Source: Acanthochlamys bracteata (taxonomy: Eukaryota > Streptophyta > Magnoliopsida > Pandanales > Velloziaceae). Taken from it: 64,000 nt of DNA. The DNA is taken from positions 5,221,725 through 5,285,724 of the forward strand of contig CM034129.1 in assembly GCA_019914995.1 (NCBI GenBank), in the 5' to 3' direction. Below the pieces are notes generated by a model, which saw only the letters and a list, made by a program, of their open reading frames with translations, ran no database searches and was not told where the DNA came from. The position numbers and the translations under genes are program-made. Of this stretch, positions 26,173 through 37,924 are shown piece after piece; within the stretch, counting starts at the first letter, position 1, and the number at the start of each line of letters is the position of its first letter.

Positions 26173-28881
26173 CGATCTGTTTGGATAGAAAAGTAATAAG
26201 TAAGAAGAACTAAGAGTAAAATTAAATAAGAAAAAAATTATTTAGGTAGAGACGAGAGTAAGAGTAATATTCAATTCTCATTTTGTTTGGATAAATTAAT
26301 AAGATTAATAAAGAGTAATAATTTTTCTTGAAGAGTAAATAAGACTGAAATATTTTTATATATTTTTTGGTTAAGTAAAATAGTTTACTTGACCAATTCA
26401 AAAAATATTACTTGTGATTTCACAAAATTGAGGAGTTTATACCAGTTTCTGTTAAACTGCTACTTTAAGAAATATTGATTGCAATTTTATGATGAGGCGA
26501 GTTAAGATTTTGGTTAATTGATGGCATGTTAATACTGCTTGAGGAATTTCCAAAGTATAGTCTATGCCTATGATTTAGTCCTGATGGAAGTTATTTGTTC
26601 AATACTAGCAAAACTTTTGAACATTGGAATTGAATTGCTGTATGAATTTTTTATTACTAGAATGTTAGTTCCCTTTTATTCCAGCATGTCACATTATCCC
26701 TTTTTCTTAGGAAAAAAATATAAAAGCTATTCCATTAATTATGTGAGAAAACTAATAATAGCAGGTAGACAATTTCACACTCAATAGAGTTGCTTGATCA
26801 ATTCGAAATTATAAAAGTGGTTAGATAGCCCTTTATATCACAAAAATAAAAAAGAAAAAGCATCCAGTAGTACCAAAAGAAATATTGTAAGCATTGAAGA
26901 GAACTGCTTCAAACACAGATATTTCATCAAGCAGTAGATGCTTTGATTTGATATTTCATAAACAGATTTCATAAATAACTTAGTTCATCATTGCAGGAAA
27001 GATCACATTTTAAAATTCTAATTCAAGAAGACCATTTTACTATATACATACTTTATCGAGTTAGTTACGTTTATATCTTTATCCACTGAAACCACTCTAT
27101 GTTGTCAGGTTGCAGATGTTACTGGTATATAAGCAGAACCGCATATTTGACTGACTATACACCTTGCAGATCTTCTAATCTTTAAGATTTAAACCAGATA
27201 TCTCAGCATCATGTCCTGATATGCAACCTGTTGAAATTAAAATAAAAACTAATATCATGAGAGAACTTACAATGTTATGTGCAATAACATCCCAATCCAT
27301 TAAAGAAGAAACATAAAACACCATGCTGCAATAACCTTTCAATATCAGCAAATTGCATCTACATAAAACACCTCAACAGAAACAACAAAACTAATAATTT
27401 TCCATGTATCACAACGAAGGTTTATAATTTCAGAACATGTGGCTAAGAAATAATAGTGCTGCTACTAGTTTACGTAATAAAGCAACTGACTTTTATTAAG
27501 TTATTGACAAGCACTACTTGTTTAGTTGCTACAATTTAGTTCACATAATGCCTTTCAGATATTCATTACCAATCGCAACAATTATCTTAATTCCTGACCC
27601 TTTGAATGCATTAAGAACACCATGGTAAGCATCATATTTTCTAACATTCTTTATCCTTGCAGCTTTCAGAGTATAACAGCAGTTTCAGATGAGGGGATAT
27701 TATCTACGATTCTATCATAATTCACACAAAAAATATTTAGTAAATGCTTGAACCATCATATCTCTTAACAAAACAATAAACTAACAAGAAGATCAGGAAC
27801 AATAAACTAATAAGTATTGATTACTAAAAAAAGAAGAGCTCCCATTTTCTTTATTGAGGCATTTCATCGAAATTGTATCACAAAATCAAGCTACTTTAAC
27901 TTATCATGAAGTGAAAGAAACAGGAACATGAAGAAACATTGCAGCCATAGAAAATGATTTGATCTACTTCTTCTGCTCCACTTCACTCCCTAATCATGTC
28001 TGTAACTCCGCCGTTGCAAGAACCAACAACAACAAGAAGAAGACAATTCTACCCAAAGCTTGCTGAAATTAGAATATTGTGGCAGAAAGTAAGAACAAAA
28101 AAATTTAATTGAGAAATTAAGAAACTGAAAGTTACTTGTTTGGATTGATTGTTCAAATTTGCATCTAGTACATGGCACTCGATTTTTTTTCTTCTTCTTC
28201 AATTTAATTTGAAACTGGTCCATCAAGAAAAGTATGACCACCATTGCAGATAGCTTAACCACGGGAAAAATTCTTACACGAACAAAAATCAGAGAATTCC
28301 AACCAAAAAACTTCTCTAAAGAAACAAGAACAACAACAAAAACGAACGAAAATATTAGACGTAATCGAAAAGAATCGAAGAAGGAATAAAAAAAGAACAA
28401 AATAAAAGACAAAATCGAAGAAATTAGACAAAATCTTCAGATGAAAACGAGAAAATCATACGAAATCGAAGATATCACACGAAATCAAACAAAATCGAAA
28501 AACAGTGTTCAAATACAAGAACGTAACGTTAGAAAAAAAAGCTGGAACTTATATGGATCGACGGCTCTCCCCGGCAAGGCGTAGCGAGACGGTGAGGTGA
28601 GCAGGTGCGTTCGAGTGGCGGCTGATCGATGAAACGAAAAAGAAAAAGAAAACGACTCAGTAATAAAACAAAACAATAAGGATGAGAGAGTAACTTCATA
28701 AATGCAATAGAAAATCAAATTCTCTTGCTCCTTGTTACACGAATTAATCTTAAATGGAGATTAATGATGAGCAGTTTTACTCACCATTAGTCTTATAAAT
28801 TTATTTCCAAACGAGAGCAACGGAGAGTAATCAATTCACTTACTCTTTGTTGCTCTCAATTACACCCAATCCAAACAGACC
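26173..28881. mobile_element. Possible large non-autonomous DNA transposon with GTTTGGAT terminal repeats
   Basis: The left end reads CGATCTGTTTGGATAG and the right end, reverse-complemented, reads GGTCTGTTTGGATTG. Both ends are flanked by TTA (26170-26172 and 28882-28884). Both subterminal regions carry further GTTTGGA and AGAGTAA motifs. The inside has no long open frame and no recognisable transposase. A GC-richer island at about 28550-28630 is followed by low-complexity GAAA-rich DNA. TTA targets suggest PIF/Harbinger, but GTTTGGAT ends occur in several plant families. The two ends could also be unrelated short elements. Confidence 0.4.
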
Positions 28882-28958
28882 TTAAGAGTAAACTAGGGTT
28901 GCCACATCAATAAAAAAAAAAAAGAAGAATATTGCAAACCTTCCTATAGGTTTGATGC

Positions 28959-31438
28959 TCAAGAACAGGTGCTAGTAGTAGCAGGAGATGATGTTGCGCA
29001 AAGAAGTGTTATTTTTCTACAGTGTCATGAACTTCCTGCTGGAGCAGTTTGTCATCATACTTGACAATCTTCATCTTCTTGGCAGCATGAAGAGTTCCCA
29101 CAAGAGCTTCAAATATGTTGGGTACCTTTTATCACTGAACAGGACCGCAAAGTTAATCTGCAGCCAGATCAAAAAAGCAAGACCAATCAATATACTCACG
29201 CAATAAATATAATCTTCCCTCACAATAATGTGATAACAAGGAGTAGGATATAGTTAATCCACTGACAAGCTACCAATTAATTAAGCATTGGATATCTACA
29301 ATGGAGTAGATGTTTTTTGTTGGGCCTTCAAAGTTAGGCTGGCTCGGATTACTAGTTTGTAAAGTTTAATGGGCTCAAATAAAAAATGAACTAACACTTT
29401 AATAATCCCACATTAGTTGGATGCTAAAATGGGTATGTGATTATAAATAGGGGATGCTAATTCGTAGAAGATTAATCAATTCTCTTAGTGTGGAGATCCG
29501 ATCCTATATTTTCATTATTAAAAATCATCAAGCAATCAAATTCTTCTTATTGTATGGCAAAGCATACACTATACTTGCTGAAAAAACACAATTTGGATCA
29601 AAAATATTTATGTGTTAAGGTTTTAATATGTTGCCCAACTGAAAAATAGGATCCGTTGGGTAGGATTATGATATTAAGGAGAGATAGGACAAATTACTCA
29701 CTCATTTCAAGGAAAGTAGAAGCAATTCTTATGAGGTTGCTCATCAGTTAAAATATTTTGGCCATTTAGAATCATTACTAATAGAAAGTGCTAAATGGTT
29801 CACCAATCAAGATATGGATGTCCATTTAGAGGAAAAGAAAATCTGCAAAGCATAAATATTTATGACAGATAAATAAAACTGAGACTTAAACGACCGTGGA
29901 AAGAGCACTTTTATAATGAGGTGCTCCTAAGATAACTCCATTAAGGTAAAGATTACATCTATTAGTTCCTAGAAACTGCAAATACATATGCGTATCTTTT
30001 CATGTTTGCGTCTATTGGAATCAAAACACAGCAACCTGATATAAACTATAGATCGTAAAAGCGAAATTATCTGTTCAAATCAACAAACTAAATTTGTCAT
30101 TAGCATTAACTAAGTATTGTATTTTTCACATCCCTTGCAGAATCTGGCACAAAGTGGCACTATGGAACTTCCAACTCCAGGATGATGGCGAAGTGTTTTC
30201 TGTTTTCTTCCATTTCACTATTTATCGTGAGGTTGCTTCCAGTTTTTCAAGGTTATCTAATGTGGTTCCTTGGACTTGGGCATTTGAGAGGCAATTCATT
30301 CGATAACATGATGTAGTTGCATTATAATCTGACACTAGCAAAAAAGCACCTCTCATCATCCTCCAATCTACATTTCTAGTCCATGATAGATTTTATCTTC
30401 CAACTAGAAATTAGCTCATGTTTAGAATTTTCACAACCACGTAATCATGTCACCCTATCACAGTGAAATTTCATTCCAATTGTTACAAAAATGGTCTTCT
30501 GCCTGCGTAAACACATTTGAGATCCCCAAAGATGTCAAAGATAGCACCTGTAGTTGGCTAACTTCAGGGAAGAAGAAGAAAATGGAACCTTATAAAGACG
30601 TTGCAACAGCACGACCGAGGACCAACAAACCAACACTCATACAATCTTGTTCATGGTGGCACATTCTCAACAAACCAACACTCATCTGAATCTGAAGCAA
30701 AAGATCCTAAGATAATTCCAAATATTCAATGTCATTAATGTGTTCCCAATGTGAACCATATCTATGATGTGAATAATCATAAACAAAAGTTCTTTAATGA
30801 TTTAGAGATCTAGATAAAGAACCGAAAACAAACACAATTCTATAAATCAAGAAAACACAACCTCTTCATAGTTCCCTTCCTCAGCCCCTTAAAAATTCAA
30901 TGTTTTCGCACAATCTCTAACCAAGTGCAGGCAGTACAGCTGATCATCAAACCAACAACTAACAGAATTCAAAAAATAATAATAATAATAATGATGAGCC
31001 AGGAATGAAATTCCAACCCCAAAATTTTCAATCAGTTTAAAAAATATGACAGCACAGCTAGGATACATCCAGAGTACACAACTAAAAGATCACAGTAATA
31101 ATGCTTCAGTTCCAACATTACTAAACTTTTCTAAAAGCCTTGCATCTATTATAATCTCTTACCGTATTCTAATTACCATAACCACAAATCTCAAACAAAC
31201 AAACAACAGAATGATAGATTACTGACGGTTTTTGCAGACAGAAGATGTAGGTTTCATTCAATTATAAAACGAATCAAAAGCTCAACTTAAATAAGCGACT
31301 AGCGACAATAATCTATTACTCCAAAATGAATAGATGAAAAAATTGAATGGTGGTACCTTGTATGATCCACTGCGCTGAGGGCTGAGTCAAACGCTTGATC
31401 TCTTCTTTTACGCGGTGAACTTCTCCATCCACGTCCCC
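28959..31438 (-). pseudogene. Costars-family (ABRACL-like) pseudogene, two exons
   Basis: Exon 1 (about 31357-31438) gives GDVDGEVHRVKEEIKRLTQP and, in a shifted frame, PQRSGSYK. Exon 2 (about 28959-29157) gives INFAVLFSDKR, then in other frames PNIFEALVGTLHAAKK, then EVHDTV and a VEITL-like tail. Together these match the whole roughly 85-residue Costars family, small proteins related to actin-binding Rho activator. The copy is broken: no ATG is in frame at the start, there is one extra base in exon 1, one missing base after FSDKR, and two extra A bases near the end. The GT-AG intron (29158-31356) is kept, so it is a decayed ordinary gene or duplicate, not a retrocopy. Sequencing error is possible, but four lesions in 280 bases make it unlikely. 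Confidence 0.85.
29703..29855 (+). mobile_element. LINE-type RNase H remnant
   Basis: An open 50-codon segment reads SRSNSYEVAHQLKYFGHLES and continues to a WF motif before a stop. It resembles the end of the RNase H domain found in plant LINE polyproteins and related genomic relics, where a VAHxLAxFG-like motif is followed by a Trp. No reverse transcriptase remains around it. It lies inside the intron of the Costars pseudogene on the opposite strand. Confidence 0.45.
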
Positions 31439-33522
31439 TTTGGTCTATAACTCCTTCAGCTTCTTTTCCTCTTCGGACGTGTTTAGCTATAAAATTGGTG
31501 AAGTGAATTTTTTGAAAATTAATTTAAAAAATAAAATTAAAATTAAAAATATTTAATAAAAAATAAAATTATATATAAATTTAATATTTATAGTAAGTTT
31601 TAAAAATAAACTTTTTAAAAAAATTTATTAATAAAAAAATTTTATTTTAATTTTATATATATTTTATATTAGAAGTGAGTTAAAAAAAAATAAATTTAAG
31701 GTGTTGTTAAACACGACCTTCGAGTGATTATAAAAATTATTTTTTCTGAAAGATACTTTTGTTTTTTTAAAAAATAATAATAAAAATATATAATAAAAAT
31801 TTTATTATTTAAATTTTTTTATATTTTAAAATTTTTTAAATATTTATAAAATATATATTAAAATATAAAATAAAATATTTGAAAAACGTAATTCCAAATC
31901 GTTCTCTAAAAGCTTTTATCTTTTTGTCTGATTTGTGTTCCTTACGGTTTGAAAGAATGCATCTGCCTTTATAACTTGCCCTATTAACAACTTTCTTTTG
32001 CTTTCTGGCAAACAACCCATTAGTAATTATCACGCATGTAGAAACCGAAAGTGCAATCTAGAACTAATGAGTTACAAAAAAAGTTCAAATTCTTATATAA
32101 TAACATGAAATTATATATTTATTTATTTTTTAATAATTTAACATCTCTTTGAGGCGCCTGCTATTTACAACAATTAGTTATAAAAAACTGAGCACACATT
32201 TGACTTTAATTTTTTATTTTACATTTTTTATAAAATTTTTACATATTCTATAAAATTTATTTAAAATTAAAAAAACAAAATATTATTTATTATTTTAAAA
32301 ATAAAATAATAAAACATATTTTTAAAGAAATAAAAATATTTTGTATTCAAAAAATTTCTTTTTTAAAATCAATTCAAACATTCGTGACACTCAAAACTTT
32401 ATATAAAGAATTATATTATTAATATAATATTAGTTTGTAATAATTTTAATATCCTATTTAGAGGACAAAATCTTCTTACGAATTAGAGACTCCCTCATGA
32501 AAGATATGAATTTTTTTTGCAAAACTGAGAACCCCTCTCTGGGGATGTATCTCGTTGCGAGGCATAAATATTCTTAACTGGAGTAATTCTGATAACATAT
32601 TAGTGAACAGATACAACTTAAAATCAATTGATTACAGATAAAAATATTGATATAATAGTGAGGAGTTATATTATTAATCAATATAAAAATATTCTTATGA
32701 AATCAATCACATTTGAATATAATAAAAAAGCATGAGCTACTTCAATGTTACAGTTCAGTTAATGAGAGTTACTTCATTGGAAGTAGATAATTATTTTTGA
32801 AGTGTTAGTGATGCTTTGCTCAATTGCATATTAACATATCTGGGTAGATAACAATTCTCTGATTCTATTCTCAAATACTATTTTATATAGAGTAAGTTTG
32901 AAAATACTTATCAAATAAAATTTAGTTGAATATAAAATATTGTAAAATTATTTTAAATGAGTATAAACTTTTAGACTTAAAAAAGTGTAATATAAAAATT
33001 TGCAATATGCAATATTTTTATATTTTCAAAATAATTTTATAAAATTATAAATTATTATTAAAATGATAAATAATTACTAATCAGCAATTCTATCTCTCAA
33101 TATCAGGGACTTGTCTCAGCACTTTGACTAATTTGTTTTTGCAGAAGCCAATGAATCATAATAGACAAGATTAGTTGGAAATGAACGGCTCAGATAACTT
33201 CAGATCAGTAAATTATTTCCATGTTTTCTTCCGCTTTTGTGGAAGACACTGAACCCACGTATGCTTTCACAGACTTTTGCAACAATCAATCAAACATCAA
33301 GTGAACCTTTCACTTGATCATCTAGAAAGATGCTTAACTGAATTCACAGGCAATCTCATTACTAACACGATGCATGATTCTTTCAATCATTCACGTAACA
33401 GAAGCATCAAAATGTTTGAAAGATCAAGTTCACACTTTTGGTTTCACATATACACACTGTATATTTATGTACTCTGAAAGACCAGATGGAGAATATATAA
33501 CAATTGAATCAATTAGAAAAAT
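31439..33522. other. Spacer between the Costars pseudogene and the CYSTM gene
   Basis: At least two strongly AT-rich blocks (about 31495-31910 and 32160-32390) belong to the second AT-rich MITE-like family, with repeated motifs such as TATAATAAAA and AAATATATATTAAAA. The stretch 33100-33520 is less AT-rich and is likely the 3' flank of the CYSTM gene. I see no coding gene. Confidence 0.5.
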
Positions 33523-33970
33523 ATAATAGAAGGATCACAGCAGCATTCATCCACCAAGCAGCAGCAGCAGAGAGCAGCAAGGCTGAAAAAATAACAGTAA
33601 GTAAATTGAAGTCAGTAAACTGCTCAAGGAAATTTTGAAACTTTAAACAAAACATATATGAAAGAAAAAATTGAAACTAAATCATAGTAGAAGACGAATA
33701 CCATCCTTCAAGGAATCCAGCCTGTCTCCTTGGCGGTGGAGCACCGTACTGATACTGCGGTGGCGCCATCACAGGAGGACCCTGGTAGTAACCTTTCAAA
33801 AGCCAAAACAAAAAATAGTAAAAGCAAAATTCAGAATGAGATACAGAAGCTCTTTCAAATTCTTGAACAAATAATTAATAAGAATGGTTAATAACAATAA
33901 CAAAAAAAAAAAAAAATTGCATACCTTGACCTTGAGCTGGGTAAGGGTAGCCATACTTGGGATCACTCAT
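33523..33970 (-). CDS. CYSTM-domain peptide, 68 aa, three exons
   Basis: Exons 33925-33970, 33702-33792 and 33523-33592 join to 69 codons. The peptide starts MSDPKYGYPYPAQG, runs through a Pro/Tyr/Gln-rich middle (VMAPPQYQYGAPPPRRQ), and ends with the CYSTM signature GFLEGCLAALCCCCLVDECC. CYSTM proteins are tail-anchored in membranes through the Cys-rich helix and act in stress tolerance; the WIH1/WIH2 members act in germ-cell formation. The GCAGCAGCAG tract at 33560-33570 encodes the Cys run and is not a free microsatellite. Length, exon layout and signature all fit the family, so the call is firm. The exact role is unknown. Confidence 0.93.
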
Positions 33971-36655
33971 GTTGCCTTTGATTGAAACAGAAAATCAAAT
34001 TTAAGAAAAGAAGAGCTCAAAGCAAAAGAAACAATCAATTTTTCCAGAAGCAAATTCTATCTGGAGAGAATAGGAATGCTTGGATAGGGCGAACGAGGAG
34101 CGAATTATATAGAGGGAGAGAGCAGGAAAAGCATAATCTTTTACGGCGTGTTTCCGTAATTTTTTTTTTTTCTGTCAGAATTTAAATTCTAAATAATTTT
34201 TATATTTTAATTATATAAAAAATTTAAAATTTTATATTTATATATAGAATTTTAATTTTAATTTTCTTATTTACATATTTTTTAATATAATTATATTTTT
34301 TAATTTTTAATACATTTTTAAAATCTATTAAAATATAAATACTGAACTTTACTTTTATTTTATTTTTCAAAAAATTTTATTTTTTATTTTTTACTTTTAC
34401 AAAACTCAGTTATAGATATTTGAAATACGCTCTTAAATTTGAAATGTTTGAAAATATTTTAATAAATTAAAAAAATATTTTTAAATATAAATTTATTATT
34501 TAAAAAAATAATGATAAATTTAATTATGCTAAATTAAATTATATTTAAATTTAATAAAATTATAAAAATTTTATTTAAAAAAAATTAATTTTTTTTTGTT
34601 TTTTGAAATGAAACGATAGACAGTGTCCCTCAGCAAGTTTCTGGAAGGCAAGCGGATGATTTTATTTTTCGTAGGGTTGAAGTTGTCGGTGTTTATGTAT
34701 TATAATATGAATGAACTCGTCATGCGTGGATGAATCCAGAAGCAGCCTGCAAATTGATTTCTTTCTATTCTTCGCATCTGATTCCACTTGTGCTTTTCTT
34801 GCTTTCGTTTTAATTAATTTTGTTGAAATCCCTCAAGTCCAATTTTAAGATTGAGAGACTTCACATCGTTTATGACGCAACGAAAATGGCAGGAATGCTT
34901 ATGAAATGCTTCGTGTAAAATTGGATGAGAGAGTAGGTTACGAAACAGCCACTTGGATTTTGTGTAGTTTTCCAAATTGCGAGTCATATACTGACATGGA
35001 ACACACACCTAATTGATGATTTTCCGAATCCTGTTGGCTCGAATTAAAGATTTATGAAGTGTTGGCAATGGTAGAACTCCATTTTCTAATTTTATAGTTA
35101 TTATTTTGAATTCAACTTCTATAAAAATTATTTTTATTAAAATTAAATTTAAATTTTATTTCATGTATTTTATTATTTTGAACTTTATTTTTTTCGAATT
35201 TTAGTTTTACTAAAGCCACCTTTACAACACTTAATATCGTATAATTACGAAACGTTCCAAATATTTATTTCAATTACTAGACTAACCGAATCAATTCGGA
35301 GCTTTTTCTAGTATCACGACTTTCACCTCTTACCGACCACAACTTTAGTTAATATTTGTTGTGGTAATCTAGTCTAAACAAATATAGTATGTCGACTCAA
35401 AAGTAAAACCTAAGAGAGTGTTTCAAATACATATAACTGAATTTCACTTTTTATGTAGAAGCAGATTTTCAGAATAATATTTAATATAAGTGTAATAAAT
35501 TTAAAACTTATTAGAAGTAAAATTTAGTGTGAAAGTGAAATTCGAAATAACAATTAAAACAACACCTGAACAATACTAAATCGATCCAAAGATAAAACAT
35601 AACTTCTGAAACGGGACAGTAGCAGCTACTTCAACAGGTTTTATTTCACTGTTGAAAGGAAAAGCATAGTTCGCGGGAACTCCCGATCAAACATGGAGTA
35701 GTTCAAAAACCCTTCATGCAACCTAGTCACTCCTTCAAACTCCACAAGACATAACGATAGCTGATTGTTTCATATAAAATATGTAGAAAAACTTTTAAGA
35801 GTTTGTAGTAGTAATGTGAATGCTTTCTTGTATAATAAAGTCACGAGATGAAAAGTTCTACACAAAGAAGGCTCAACAGTTAAGTAACAACCTTTGAAAA
35901 TCAAATATGAAACAAGCCAGAAAGAAAAGGAAATCTCAGAAAAATTATTTCAATTAATGTCAACCAAGGAATAGACTCAGCTGGAAAGTCTCTGTCCTAC
36001 AGCAGCATTCGTGCAGCATATCAAGGTGAAACTGACACTTGCTGGTGTCGCCTGCAGTGCTCTCAATGCACTACAGTAACATCACAACAAGAAGTAAATA
36101 CTTCGATTCCACAGTAGTTAAAAACTGATCCTCTGCCACTATATCAGTTATGTCGCATGCACTACATAAAAGAAAATTTTGCGTAGGTAAAAGCAAAAAT
36201 TAGGTAGGTGAACACAAAAATAAGTTGTGCGAGTAAAATTAGACCTAAAGAGAAAATGAAACTAAAGAAATTTACTCAATAGCACAACATTGACAGGCAA
36301 CCAATATTCTCAAGAGGCAAAATATCACAAGATTGACTATTTAGTTGGCTTCTGAAAGGATTGTACTGAATCTCATGTAGAGCCAAAAATATCCTTCATA
36401 CTTTCTTCTGTAGATCTCCCTAAATCATACATCATGTATATTCACCCCTAACAGTTAGTTGCAAGCTGCCTTCTTTGACTTGGGTAGTTATACTAGCTGG
36501 TTCAAAGTTGCACCATTTCCTCGCACAGAGTTATAAGTTTGGATGACATTACCTCTTGAAAGGCCATTGACTGTGTGTTGCATGTATTTGAGCCCTTATT
36601 TAAAGGAGCAACTGGAGCTACAGTCGACACCGCTGGAGAACCAACCACCTCATAA
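33971..36655. other. Spacer with MITE debris upstream of the CYSTM gene
   Basis: The first 150 bases are the CYSTM promoter and 5' leader. A Tourist-like MITE fills 34144-34432 (separate entry), followed by more A/T-run DNA to about 34600. A shorter relative of the same MITE (AGAGTGTTTCAAATACATAT ... ) lies at about 35412-35571. From 35600 to 36650 base composition is closer to transcribed DNA. On the minus strand 36474-36578 reads LKYMQHTVNGLSRG and continues open to a TAA, but no gene could be assigned. Confidence 0.45.
34144..34432. mobile_element. Tourist-like MITE, GGGCGTGTTTC family, copy 2
   Basis: It starts CGGCGTGTTTCCGTAA and ends with TATTTGAAATACGCTC, the inverted form. TTA flanks both sides (34141-34143 and 34433-34435), a clean 3-base target duplication. 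The interior is almost pure A/T. It inserted about 170 bases upstream of the CYSTM start codon and so could affect that promoter. Confidence 0.75.
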
Positions 36656-36878
36656 CACTACTACATTAAACACCTTCACCGACTGACACAAATAGTCGAC
36701 AAACTATCAACTTCAGTCGGCAAAGCTAAATACCGACTGAAAAGTACGCAATCAGTAAACCATTTGCCGACCTTGAATTACCGACTAACTTATTCAGTTA
36801 GTGGGCTCAACAGTAAATTACCGACGGAGGAGTGTGGTCGGTGATATTCAGTCGGTAATGGTAAATTTTGTAGTAGTG
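36656..36878. mobile_element. Intact CACTA-type MITE, 223 bp
   Basis: The ends are CACTACTACATT and AATTTTGTAGTAGTG, perfect inverted repeats beginning with the CACTA hallmark. The element is flanked by TAA on both sides (36653-36655 and 36879-36881), the 3-base duplication that CACTA (En/Spm) transposons make. Subterminal copies of CCGACTGA and TCGGTAA occur in both orientations, as expected for transposase-binding sites. There is no coding capacity, so it needs a transposase made elsewhere. A second, older family member lies at 40917-41109. Confidence 0.92.
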
Positions 36879-37107
36879 TAATGAATGGTTCATAGACTAA
36901 AAACAGCATCAGCAGCCCTGTGGCTATGGCACTTGCAATACCAAATGGATACCTGCTCAAAAATGACAGACAGAGCATAGTAATTGTTATAGTTCTCCAA
37001 GATGGAAAACAGCCAATCATGCATAAAGGAAACAAAGAGATCATGGTAAAACAGGGTAATCATTACCCACCTTCAGCAATGACAAAACCAAATCCATGAT
37101 GGGTAGA

Positions 37108-37393
37108 TCAACTTTGTTGGGCTGGTGCCAGGGGAGGGGCATGGTAAACTGCAGCAAAAATTGGAAATTGATACGAAACTCTTAGAAGAGAGCAGAAATA
37201 GAACAAGACCCTACTGCTGTTTTTAAATGAGAGCTTGGAGATATATAAGCTTTACAATATAAAGATTTAACAATTCTACCTGGTTGAGGAGGTTTCTTCA
37301 ATGGAGCTGCGCGTGAAGCAGGACGAGGTGCAGGGTGACCTATCAAATCAGTTGAGACTAATGCATTAACACCAGCACCAACATTAACTACTC
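37108..37393 (-). pseudogene. Two-exon remnant of an unrecognised Pro/Ala-rich protein
   Basis: Exon 37280-37393 reads VVNVGAGVNALVSTDLIGHP and then APRPASRAAPLKKPPQP. A GT-AG intron joins it in phase to exon 37108-37148, which reads YHAPPLAPAQQS and stops at TGA. The splice sites, phase and coding-like composition suggest the C-terminus of a real gene. No upstream exons are found before the LOB-domain gene, and a poly-G tract and MITEs lie where they should be, so this is most likely a truncated copy. Spliced-looking non-coding segments further left (donor after 37071, acceptor near 36950) could be its old 3' UTR. I do not recognise the family. Confidence 0.45.
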
Positions 37394-37438
37394 CTACACA
37401 GACCATAATGTTTATGAAAAGATAAAACCCAATTTTGA

Positions 37439-37459
37439 GGGGGGGGGGGGAGGGGGGGG
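37439..37459. repeat. Poly-G tract
   Basis: A run of G interrupted by a single A. It is rare in plant DNA of this base composition, and such runs are often misread in length. Confidence 0.9.
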
Positions 37460-37611
37460 TAAAGAAACCACGGTCCGATAATTCTGTACAAAACCATCGA
37501 AGGAAGAAACTACGATGCATTTCCTTTCGCTCAATGTTACAGTAGAAAAGGTTGTTATTATTAGACTAACACAGCTGCAATAGAAAGTTCATTTAGTTTC
37601 ATCAAGATTTA

Positions 37612-37896
37612 GGGCGTGTTTTTAAGTTGGTGAAACTCCAATTTCTCCCATCAAAATTAAAATTTTATCAATTTTGTATATTTTAATTGCAAACAAAACT
37701 GAGAACTCAAGTTCTCAGTCTGCATAAATGAAACTTAAGTTTCACTGTATTTTTTTATCTGAACTCATTTTCAACCCACTTTAAGAATCAATTGAAACAT
37801 AAAAATTAAATTTTACTTTCAACTTATTTTTCAAAAAATTTCACTTTCTATATTTCACTTTTACGAAATTCAGTTACGGACATTTGAAACACGTTC
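37612..37896. mobile_element. Tourist-like MITE, GGGCGTGTTTC family, copy 3
   Basis: It opens GGGCGTGTTTTTAAG and closes GGACATTTGAAACACGTTC. TTA flanks are found at 37609-37611 and 37897-37899. Inside, ATTTCACTTTTACGAAATTC links it to the other copies. The clean ends make it one of the best preserved members here. Confidence 0.75.
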
Positions 37897-37924
37897 TTAC
37901 TGAAGCAATCCGGATAATTGCCCG

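Noticed and set aside
28550-28720. GC-rich island with a 69-codon minus-strand frame as a first exon of a gene
   Set aside because: The island looks like a plant 5' leader, but no downstream exon with matching phase was found. It is described as part of the possible 2.7 kb element.
29318-29660. Possible LTR-like segment with TATAAATAGGGG and promoter-like layout
   Set aside because: It has a TATA-box-like stretch and a plausible start near TGTTGGG, but no matching partner repeat, no primer-binding site and no internal region. Not enough to call an old LTR.
33555-33590. (CAG)n tract as a microsatellite
   Set aside because: On the minus strand it encodes the conserved Cys run of the CYSTM domain, so it is a coding feature.
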